Assembly: GCA_023231265.1 (NCBI GenBank)
Contig: JALNVT010000097.1
Location: forward strand, 1 to 8,737
Length of the DNA stretch: 8,737 nt
Direction of reading: 5' to 3'
From: Sphaerochaetaceae bacterium
Lineage (GTDB): Bacteria; Spirochaetota; Spirochaetia; Sphaerochaetales; Sphaerochaetaceae
Part shown: piece by piece, positions 1 to 6,256 of the stretch
Numbering within the stretch: position 1 is the first letter of the stretch
How the letters are laid out: the number at the start of each line of letters is the position of its first letter
Notes under the pieces: generated by a model
Seen by the model: the letters and a program-made list of their open reading frames with translations, nothing else
Told to the model about the DNA's origin: nothing
Database searches by the model: none
Position numbers and translations under genes: made by a program

Positions 1-324
1 AAATCACTCAAGCAGCTTGATGTTTCTTATGAGCAGTTGGAACTTGGCAACACAAGCATAAGAGACAATATTGTTTTGCAGTACAATTCAAATATTGAAG
101 CAATCAAAGAAGCAAAGAGACAGATAGATTTGAGCAAGGACAGCATAGATCTATCACAGCAGTCTTTTGAAATGACATCTCTTTCTTATGAGAATGGTGA
201 TACCACCTTCTCTGACCTACAATCTGCTCAACTAAGTGTAAGCAATGCACAATTGACATTGTTGCAGTCACAATATTCATACGTAAGTGCACTTCTTGAT
301 TTAGAAGATCAATGCACAAGATAA
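1..324 (+). CDS. TolC-family outer-membrane efflux protein, C-terminal end (5' truncated)
   Basis: The reading frame is open from base 1 to the TAA at 322-324, so this is the last 107 residues of a longer protein whose start lies left of the window. The fragment is almost wholly alpha-helical and amphipathic, rich in Q, S, L and N. It carries the typical outer-membrane efflux protein signature in the last hairpin: a Y-E-N-G-D stretch followed by a T-x-x-D-L-x-x-A-Q-L-x-x-x-x-A-Q pattern and a closing helix ending S-A-L-L-D-L. In TolC-like proteins this segment forms the final pair of periplasmic tunnel helices. It lies 18 bp before a membrane-fusion protein and an RND pump on the same strand, so it is most likely the outer-membrane exit duct of that pump. 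Substrate cannot be read from this fragment. The family call is firm because both motif and context agree. Confidence 0.87.
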   Translation, partial: KSLKQLDVSYEQLELGNTSIRDNIVLQYNSNIEAIKEAKRQIDLSKDSIDLSQQSFEMTSLSYENGDTTFSDLQSAQLSVSNAQLTLLQSQYSYVSALLDLEDQCTR

Positions 325-342
325 CTTTGGGGAAAATTATAA

Positions 343-1284
343 ATGATTAAAAATTACAAAAAACAAATTGCAAAGGCAATATTGATAACAGGTATCTCTG
401 TATTGACTCTTACATCATGTAGTGGAATGACTGATAAATTATCAGGCGATGCTAGTGAAGAAACAGTAGCAACAGAAGTAGTTTCAAAACCTATCAGTGT
501 GAATGGTACAAGAGCAGAAATTGGCTCAATCAATGCAAGCATTGAAGTTGCAGGTACAGTTGTGGTAACAGGAAATCCTGTTGCAATTATTGGTGAGGCA
601 ACAGGTACTCTTAAGAACTTCTCTCTTGAAGTTGGTGATACTGTTGTAAAAGACGAAGTCATTGGACAGATTGATCCATCCCGTCCTGGTATGAATTACA
701 AGATGAAAGATGTTAAGGCTCCTATCTCAGGAACTGTTGTATCTGTATCTTCTAAAGAAGGTTCAATGGCATCTCCTAGTGCTCCATTGGCATATATTGA
801 AGATCTAAGTGAATCATCAATTAAGGCCAACATAATTGAAAAATATATTGCTGATGTAAAAATCGGACAGGAAGTTCAGATAACATTTGATGCATATCCT
901 GATAAAATTTTCAAAGGAACAGTGGCTGATTTAGATCCTACAGTAAATACTCAGACAAGATCTCTTGGAGTAAAAATAAGCTTTGAGGACCCAGAACATC
1001 TGGTAATTCCTGGAATGTATGCTAAAAACAAGATCATCACAAAAACAATTGATGATGCAGTCATCATACCTTCTACTTCAGTATTTGTTAAAGAAAATAG
1101 CTTCTATGTTTATGTAATCAACAACGATAGGCTTAGAAAGACAGCCATAACCAAAGGCTTGGAAACTTATGACGATATTCAAGTACTTGAAGGTCTGTCA
1201 GATGGCGATGTCATTGTAAATACCAAATCATCATTATTAGGTGAAGGTTCCTATGTAAGCGTCCAAAATAAAGGAGCATTTTAA
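343..1284 (+). CDS. RND efflux membrane-fusion (periplasmic adaptor) lipoprotein, hairpin-poor
   Basis: This is the periplasmic adaptor of a tripartite exporter, joining the inner-membrane RND pump to the outer-membrane duct. Residues 1-26 are a lipoprotein signal: basic N-terminus, hydrophobic core (A12-L23) and the lipobox L-T-S-C with Cys26 as the lipidation site. A first half-lipoyl/barrel-sandwich strand set follows at about 63-111 (I-E-V-A-G-T-V, then V-G-D-T-V-V-K). The second half (K-A-P-I-S-G-T-V-V) starts near residue 125. Beta-barrel and membrane-proximal domains fill about 155-310, with the usual P-G-M-Y-A motif near 225. Only about a dozen residues connect the two lipoyl halves, where AcrA-type adaptors insert a long coiled-coil hairpin, so the 313-residue protein is short for the family. 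The start ATG has a GGGG site 10 nt upstream. The TAA overlaps the RND start by one base (TAATG), indicating co-translation. Confidence 0.92.
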   Translation: MIKNYKKQIAKAILITGISVLTLTSCSGMTDKLSGDASEETVATEVVSKPISVNGTRAEIGSINASIEVAGTVVVTGNPVAIIGEATGTLKNFSLEVGDTVVKDEVIGQIDPSRPGMNYKMKDVKAPISGTVVSVSSKEGSMASPSAPLAYIEDLSESSIKANIIEKYIADVKIGQEVQITFDAYPDKIFKGTVADLDPTVNTQTRSLGVKISFEDPEHLVIPGMYAKNKIITKTIDDAVIIPSTSVFVKENSFYVYVINNDRLRKTAITKGLETYDDIQVLEGLSDGDVIVNTKSSLLGEGSYVSVQNKGAF

Positions 1285-4200
1285 TGAGCATAAGTGATAC
1301 ATCAATCAAAAAACCAAAAACGATTTTGATTTTCACTATTATATTGGTTGCACTTGGAGTCTACACATTGAATGAGATTCCAATTGATTTGCTTCCAGAT
1401 ATATCTCTTCCTTACGTTATGGTTATAACTCAATATCCTAACGCAAGTCCTGAAGAAGTAGAATCAAGATTGACAAAAACAATGGAAGGTACCTTTTCAG
1501 GTATAACCGGCCTTACTGATATAACCTCACAATCAAGTTCAGGCTCATCAACCATAACTCTTCAATTCTCGCAATCGACGGATTTAGATCAGGCGACAAA
1601 TATGATTCGTGATAGGCTATCTTTAGTTGAAGATTATCTACCAACTGATGCAACATCTCCAATGATCATCCAGTTAGATGCTTCATTGATGCCTGTAATG
1701 GGTGTGTCTTTGACAGGTAACAAAACTCCTGATGAGCTTCTAACAATTGCTACAGATATTGCATCTCCAGCACTTGAACAACTAGATGGTGTAGCTAGCA
1801 TCACAACAAGTGGTGGTCGTGAGAAAATTGTAAAGATTGAAATTGACAAGAATACATTGGATACACTTGGTCTATCTCTGACTCAGATGTCTCAGGTAAT
1901 TGCAAGTCAAAACTGGAAATCTGATGCAGGAATCATAACAGATCATGATATGAATTATACAATCAGCAGTGAGGGTAATTTCCAGTCTCTACAAGAGATC
2001 AAAGATACAATCATCTCAACAAAGACTGATTCACAGACTGGTACAATATCTACAGTAACTTTAGGTGATGTAGCAACAGTTGAAGAGAGCTATAAAGATG
2101 CAACATCCTATGCCTATGTAAATGGAGAACCTGGAATAATCATGGCTCTTCAAAAACAATCTGGTACAAACTCACTTCAAATTGCAAGATCAATTACTGA
2201 CAAACTCGATAGCTTGAACAAGACCTTACCGGATGGAGTGGAATTGGGAGTTGCATTCAATACAACTGATTCAATAGCATCATCCATATCAAATGTTACT
2301 TCTTCTGCTATAACTGGTGCTATTTTGGCTATCATTGTTATCTTGATATTCCTAAGAAGTTTATCATCAACATTCACCATATCATTGACAATACCTATCT
2401 CTTTGATAGTTACATTGCTTATAATGCGTTTCACCGACCACACAATCAATATGATGAGTTTGGCAGGTCTCACACTTGGTGTAGGTATGTTGGTTGATAA
2501 CTCAATTGTTATATTGGAAAATATATTCAGTTACAGAGAGAAAGGTGCAAAACCTCATATCGCTGCATCTCTTGGTGCAAATGAAATGAAATCTGCAATC
2601 ACCAGTTCAACTTTGACAACTATCTCAGTATTCGTACCACTGCTGCTATTCAGAGACAGCTTGGATGGAACAATCACAATCTTTGAAGATTTAGCTTTCA
2701 CTGTTATTGTGTCTCTTGCAATCTCACTTGTAGTTGCACTTGTTTTGGTACCCACTCTTTCCGCATCCTTCTTCAAAGGACATGTAAAAAGAGCTGGTGA
2801 GGAACGTAGAGGCCTAAATGGTGCTGTAGAGAAATTCTTCAAAGCTTTTGAAGAAGGTTATTCAAAGTTCATCAGATGGTGTCTGCATCACAAGCTTTTA
2901 TTCATTGCTTTGATTCTAGCTCTATTCATTGCATCAATTGCTAAAGTTCCTTCATTAGGTTTCACTTTCATTCCAGAGACAGATCAAACAAGCGTGACAG
3001 CAACACTTTCATTCCCACACGGAACTGACCTTGATGTAATTGACGCAAAAACAACTGCCTTTGAAGAGGATTTAAAGAATCAGATACAGGGATATACAAA
3101 ACTTGCAACAACAGCTGATGGTGGATCTGTTTATTCAACATTCACAGGTGGTGGAGAATCCACTTCATCAATCTCGATAACATTGAAGAATGCTGAAGAT
3201 AGAGTTCCAGGTGATATGACTGACAAAGAAGTCACCAAGATAATTGACTCTATGGATAGCAACTACACTGACTTCAGTTTGGTGGCAGGTGCATCCTCAT
3301 CAGGAATGACAGGATTCAATGGTTATGATATAGATATCACAGTTAAGAGTGATGACTTTGAAAGATTGACTTTGGTATCAACTCAAATTGTTGACTTACT
3401 TGAATCAGATGGAACTGATTTGGTAAACAATGTATCGAACACAATAAGTGAGGGTATGCCTCAGCTGTCTTTGATATATGATAAAGCTGCCATGAACAAG
3501 AATTACATCAATTCTATGAGCCTAGCTTCTGAATTGAAGGCTGACTTAAGTGGAATTACAGTTGGTACATACACTGAAAAAGGTGATTCAATTGATATGA
3601 TCTTATCCTTGAGTGATGCAGATCAATACCACAAGTTCAATCTTGATCAGATAACTGTTACAAACCAATTGGGTCAGAAGATTCCTCTATCAGCAATTGC
3701 ACATATTGAAGAGACAACCTCTCCAATTACAATAAGCAGAGAGAATCAAGGACGTGTTGCTCACATAACAGCCAGCAACGCAGGTAACCTATCAATCAAC
3801 CAGTTGAATTCAGCTGTTGAAAACTTGCTTGCAAACAGCAACATTCAGACAGATGAAAACTTGACTTACAGTGTTGGTGGTACATGGGATTCAATGAAGG
3901 AAGGTATCGAGGTATTTGCAAAGATCATCTTGATGGCTGCTATTTTAGTATTCGCAGTTATGTCCTCTCAGTTTGAATCATTTAAGGATCCTTTCATTGT
4001 TATTTTCACACTTCCAATGGCTCTGATTGGTGTTGTTGCATCCATCGTTCTGACAAATTCTGTTATCTCATTGATGACACTCGTCGGAATACTGGTTTTG
4101 GTCGGTATCATTGTAAACAATGGTATTGTTCTAGTTGACTATACAAACTTGCTCAGAAAAAGAGATTACACTCTTGAAGAAGCATGTGTGGAAGCAGCTC

Positions 4201-4478
4201 GTACTCGTCTGAGACCTATCATGATGACAACATTGACAACAGTTCTAGCTTTGGTTCCATTGGCATTCTTCCCAGGAGAAGGTTCACAATTGATCCAACC
4301 TATTGGTCAGGTTATATTCGGTGGTCTTTCATTTGGTACTTTGATGACGCTGACAATGATGCCTATCATTTACTATATATTCAACAAAGGAAATGAAAAG
4401 CACAAGATCAAAAAAGCTATAGAGAACAAGAAACTAGCTATGGTCGATATTAATGAAGACTTGGGAGAAGATAAATAA
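1284..4478 (+). CDS. RND-superfamily efflux transporter (AcrB/HAE1-like inner-membrane pump)
   Basis: This inner-membrane pump uses the ion gradient to expel substrates through the adaptor and outer-membrane duct. Its 1064 residues match the family length (about 1000-1100). TM1 is at about 13-30, followed by a first periplasmic loop (P-Y-V-x-V-x-T-x-Y-P-N-A-S-P near 43-56). TM2-6 span about 338-495, TM7 about 537-553, a second large periplasmic loop 560-870, and TM8-12 about 875-1033. TM4 carries G-M-L-V-D-N-S-I-V (401-409): Asp405 fits the first proton-relay Asp of AcrB (D407), but the second position is Asn406. TM10 has V-N-N-G-I (944-948) where AcrB has its relay Lys940. This VDN/VNN pattern is, from memory, usual in SwrC-like and other non-proteobacterial pumps. 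The ATG is preceded by AAGGAG at 1271-1276 with 7-nt spacing. Substrate is not predictable: drugs, lipids or lipopeptides are all possible, and the TM4 pattern does not favour a metal pump. Confidence 0.95.
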   Translation: MSISDTSIKKPKTILIFTIILVALGVYTLNEIPIDLLPDISLPYVMVITQYPNASPEEVESRLTKTMEGTFSGITGLTDITSQSSSGSSTITLQFSQSTDLDQATNMIRDRLSLVEDYLPTDATSPMIIQLDASLMPVMGVSLTGNKTPDELLTIATDIASPALEQLDGVASITTSGGREKIVKIEIDKNTLDTLGLSLTQMSQVIASQNWKSDAGIITDHDMNYTISSEGNFQSLQEIKDTIISTKTDSQTGTISTVTLGDVATVEESYKDATSYAYVNGEPGIIMALQKQSGTNSLQIARSITDKLDSLNKTLPDGVELGVAFNTTDSIASSISNVTSSAITGAILAIIVILIFLRSLSSTFTISLTIPISLIVTLLIMRFTDHTINMMSLAGLTLGVGMLVDNSIVILENIFSYREKGAKPHIAASLGANEMKSAITSSTLTTISVFVPLLLFRDSLDGTITIFEDLAFTVIVSLAISLVVALVLVPTLSASFFKGHVKRAGEERRGLNGAVEKFFKAFEEGYSKFIRWCLHHKLLFIALILALFIASIAKVPSLGFTFIPETDQTSVTATLSFPHGTDLDVIDAKTTAFEEDLKNQIQGYTKLATTADGGSVYSTFTGGGESTSSISITLKNAEDRVPGDMTDKEVTKIIDSMDSNYTDFSLVAGASSSGMTGFNGYDIDITVKSDDFERLTLVSTQIVDLLESDGTDLVNNVSNTISEGMPQLSLIYDKAAMNKNYINSMSLASELKADLSGITVGTYTEKGDSIDMILSLSDADQYHKFNLDQITVTNQLGQKIPLSAIAHIEETTSPITISRENQGRVAHITASNAGNLSINQLNSAVENLLANSNIQTDENLTYSVGGTWDSMKEGIEVFAKIILMAAILVFAVMSSQFESFKDPFIVIFTLPMALIGVVASIVLTNSVISLMTLVGILVLVGIIVNNGIVLVDYTNLLRKRDYTLEEACVEAARTRLRPIMMTTLTTVLALVPLAFFPGEGSQLIQPIGQVIFGGLSFGTLMTLTMMPIIYYIFNKGNEKHKIKKAIENKKLAMVDINEDLGEDK

Positions 4479-4786
4479 TGAAAAGAATCGAAATAATGAT
4501 ATCTAGAGCTTTAGATGAAGAATTCCTTGATAGATTGGAAGCAAATGATGTGAATCATTTCACATCCATCTCCCCAGCAATGGGGAAAGGGTTCTCCAAT
4601 CCAAAACTTGGTAATGATGTCTGGCCACAAACCAACAAACTCTACATTTTCTACGCTAACGATGAAGATGTGATGAAACTCACCAAGATAGTTATAAAAC
4701 TAAGAGAGGAATTCCCATCTGAAGGACTCGCTGCTTTTGAAACTGAAGCACAGTGCCTTGCAGGTTGTACAGAACTCTACAATTAG
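4478..4786 (+). CDS. PII-like small protein in the RND operon (putative pump regulator)
   Basis: This 102-residue soluble protein has no signal peptide or membrane segment. The pattern suggests a ferredoxin-like/PII fold: strand 2-9 (R-I-E-I-M-I-S), helix 11-22, strand 27-33, a glycine-rich loop G-K-G-F-S at 36-40 running to about 52 (T-loop position), strand 54-60 (K-L-Y-I-F-Y-A), helix 61-78 and strand 83-90. The C-terminal tail has Cys93 and Cys97 (C-x3-C). The B-loop of canonical PII proteins (T-G-x-x-G-D-G-K) is absent, so classical ATP/2-oxoglutarate sensing is unlikely. Small PII-like proteins (DUF3240 / PII-NG type) are known beside RND efflux genes. The start overlaps the RND stop as TAATG, with G-G-G-A-G 9-13 nt upstream, so synthesis is coupled to the pump. 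A role as cytoplasmic sensor or regulator of the transporter is inference. The gene is certain; the fold assignment is moderate. Confidence 0.72.
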   Translation: MKRIEIMISRALDEEFLDRLEANDVNHFTSISPAMGKGFSNPKLGNDVWPQTNKLYIFYANDEDVMKLTKIVIKLREEFPSEGLAAFETEAQCLAGCTELYN

Positions 4787-4806
4787 TTTTATACTCTCAA
4801 ATGCTC

Positions 4807-4844
4807 AGAGCGCATGAAGTTAGATTCATGTGCTCTATTTTTTT
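4807..4844 (+). terminator. Intrinsic terminator of the efflux operon
   Basis: A 12-bp stem (4807-4818 with 4825-4836, one G-T wobble) encloses the 6-nt loop GTTAGA. It is followed, after one A, by seven T at 4838-4844. It starts 20 nt past the stop of the PII-like gene, as expected for the end of the + strand operon. Confidence 0.9.
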
Positions 4845-4965
4845 ATATTTAATTTCCTATCAAAAGCTCAAAACGGCATCTGATTTAGATTCAATTGGAT
4901 ACTTAGTTAGTTTTACACAGATATGAACAGCATTGCTTCAGATTGATTTATTGTATCTCTGCATT

Positions 4966-5005
4966 AAAAAAGAGAGGTACATATGATATGGTACCCCTCC
5001 CTCTT
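4966..5005 (-). terminator. Intrinsic terminator of the lipoprotein gene (- strand)
   Basis: Read on the - strand, 5005-4991 pairs with 4980-4966 over 15 positions. Four are G-T wobbles, which become A-C mismatches on the + strand, so the hairpin is specific to - strand RNA. The loop is 10 nt and the 3' arm ends in six T (4971-4966). It begins 7 nt after the TAA of the lipoprotein gene. Some of the T run is in the stem, as often happens in AT-rich genomes. Confidence 0.8.
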
Positions 5006-5012
5006 AATATTT

Positions 5013-5585
5013 TTATTTAGATATATTGATATCACCAGAGATGACCTTTTCCCCATTTATAACAGAATATGGCATTGTGAACTTGCAGTGATCATCATAA
5101 GCCCAATTGGTTATGATGTAATGGTTTGTAACAAATGCATCAAAAGTTATGCTGTTTATGGCAACATATTGCTCCTGAAAGCACTCATTTCCTTCCACCT
5201 TTATGGAAGGTATCTCAAAATGACTTTTATTCTGCATGCTCTGATCATAAGTGATCAACTGAGACATTTCATCATATATTGTATTGGCTTGAGCCTTACC
5301 AACATGAAGTAGAATGGGATACTTTGTCCTGTTCTTTATGTTCAGATACATTCTATCTTCAGATTGAACAACCTCTGCAATGATATTTGCATCGGTATAG
5401 CGATGTATCAAATAAGGAGCTTTCAGACCTTCAATTACGAAGTTATCAGCACAATCTGATGAAACTTCAGCTTCGACTTTGACATCCTGAATTTTGTCTG
5501 CTTCATCAAGAGTTGAACATGAGATACTGAAAAATAGCAACATAACTAACAGTGTAAATAATTTTAAATGTTTTTTGCTGACCAA
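5013..5585 (-). CDS. Predicted lipoprotein of unknown function (TTG start)
   Basis: I do not recognise a family. The open frame extends to an ATG at 5702, but the start is best placed at the TTG at 5585-5583. A perfect AAGGAGG lies 6 nt upstream, and this start gives a compact signal peptide: M-V-S-K-K-H-L-K, a hydrophobic core (L9-F19) and S-I-S-C with Cys23 as the likely lipidation site. Ser at -1 and -3 is a loose lipobox of the kind tolerated in spirochaetes. The mature part (about 168 residues) has no further membrane segment. Alternating polar and hydrophobic stretches (about 65-95 and 120-185) suggest a beta-rich domain, and three Cys (mature-region positions about 43, 135 and 168) could form disulfides. 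It is 173 bp downstream of the dCMP deaminase on the same strand and is followed by its own terminator. Its role is unknown; an envelope location is the only supported inference. Confidence 0.75.
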   Translation of the reverse strand: MVSKKHLKLFTLLVMLLFFSISCSTLDEADKIQDVKVEAEVSSDCADNFVIEGLKAPYLIHRYTDANIIAEVVQSEDRMYLNIKNRTKYPILLHVGKAQANTIYDEMSQLITYDQSMQNKSHFEIPSIKVEGNECFQEQYVAINSITFDAFVTNHYIITNWAYDDHCKFTMPYSVINGEKVISGDINISK

Positions 5586-5591
5586 ACTTTG

Positions 5592-5598
5592 CCTCCTT
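5592..5598 (-). promoter_or_regulatory. Shine-Dalgarno site deciding a TTG start
   Basis: The - strand reads AAGGAGG, fully complementary to the 16S anti-SD core, with 6 nt before the TTG at 5585. No comparable site precedes the ATG at 5702, so this site fixes the lipoprotein start and shortens the longest open frame by 39 codons. Confidence 0.8.
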
Positions 5599-5624
5599 AA
5601 GTAAGATGGATACCTTACCATTGA

Positions 5625-5654
5625 AATATATGCAGCACAAAATAAGTGGAGCAA
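5625..5654 (-). promoter_or_regulatory. Possible promoter for the lipoprotein gene
   Basis: On the - strand, TATATT (5630-5625) matches 5 of 6 bases of the -10 consensus. TTGCTC (5654-5649), 18 nt upstream, matches 3 of 6 of the -35. Transcription from here would give a leader of about 35 nt containing the inverted repeat GTAAG-8nt-CTTAC (5618-5601) just before the Shine-Dalgarno. In AT-rich DNA such matches arise by chance, so this is weak. The gene might instead be read from the hydrolase promoter. Confidence 0.28.
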
Positions 5655-5758
5655 ACCTAGAACATGGAGTGATATTGAATATTTAAAAACAATCACAATC
5701 AATCATTCAACTTACAATTAAAGAATAGCACATTAAAGTTTGATCAACAAATTCTTAT

Positions 5759-6256
5759 CTACACATCTTCTTCTGCCATATTGATTGTCAATTTTTTATG
5801 ATTTACTTCAATCTTTCGAATTGCAACTCCTGAAGCAACCATCATTTTCTTTGAAGCAATGGTGCTGCTGGCTTTTTCATATTTATCTGAAAGATACACA
5901 ACTTCTTTTATTCCTGATTGAATTATTGCTTTTGCACATTCATTGCAAGGGAACAATCCTACATAGATGGAACTTCCTTTCAAATCAATGCTGTTGCTGT
6001 TCAAGATTGCATTCAACTCTGCATGGCAGACATAAGGATATTTGGTCTCACCCCATTCACCTTCTCTTTCCCAAGGGAATACATCGTCTTCACAGCCAAT
6101 AGGAAAACCATTGTAGCCAATACCAACAATTTTTTTTTCTTTATTGACAATACAAGCTCCAACTTGTGTACTTGGATCTTTGCTTCGCATTGAAGATAGC
6201 ATAGCAAGTCCCATGAAATATTCATCCCAGCTTAAATAATCTTGTCTTTTAGGCAT
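5759..6256 (-). CDS. Deoxycytidylate (dCMP) deaminase, eukaryote-type
   Basis: The enzyme converts dCMP to dUMP, the precursor of dTMP made by thymidylate synthase, in the cytoplasm. The 165-residue protein has the zinc-dependent cytidine/deoxycytidylate deaminase signatures. H-A-E at 78-80 supplies the zinc ligand His78 and the proton-shuttle Glu80; P-C-N-E-C at 103-107 supplies zinc ligands Cys104 and Cys107. K-D-P-S-T-Q-V-G-A (26-34), G-Y-N-G-F-P (47-52) and a D-D-V-x-P-W segment (57-62) are typical of dCMP deaminases rather than of tRNA adenosine or free cytidine deaminases. Length and wording follow animal DCTD closely (see findings). The ATG has AAGGGG 10 nt upstream and lies inside the end of the hydrolase gene (8-bp overlap), so the two are co-translated. 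No terminator is visible after the TAG. Family call very firm. Confidence 0.95.
   Translation of the reverse strand: MPKRQDYLSWDEYFMGLAMLSSMRSKDPSTQVGACIVNKEKKIVGIGYNGFPIGCEDDVFPWEREGEWGETKYPYVCHAELNAILNSNSIDLKGSSIYVGLFPCNECAKAIIQSGIKEVVYLSDKYEKASSTIASKKMMVASGVAIRKIEVNHKKLTINMAEEDV

Noticed and set aside
4845..4965. Intergenic DNA between the two terminators as a possible small RNA or mobile-element scar
   Set aside because: No promoter pair, stable hairpin, inverted repeat or target-site duplication could be seen. Short similar GATTTA/GATTGATTTA stretches are within chance for AT-rich DNA.
4983..5312. Open frame of 109 codons on the + strand
   Set aside because: It starts inside the - strand terminator and is antisense to the lipoprotein gene, with no ribosome site or recognisable protein features.
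5586..5702. N-terminal extension of the lipoprotein to an ATG at 5702
   Set aside because: The extra 39 residues would put a second hydrophobic stretch before the signal peptide. The perfect Shine-Dalgarno lies inside them, directly before the TTG.
5740..5747. Palindrome TTGATCAA 11 bp after the dCMP deaminase stop
   Set aside because: It is only 8 bp with no room for a loop and no T run follows, so it is not a terminator. A single copy does not support an operator.
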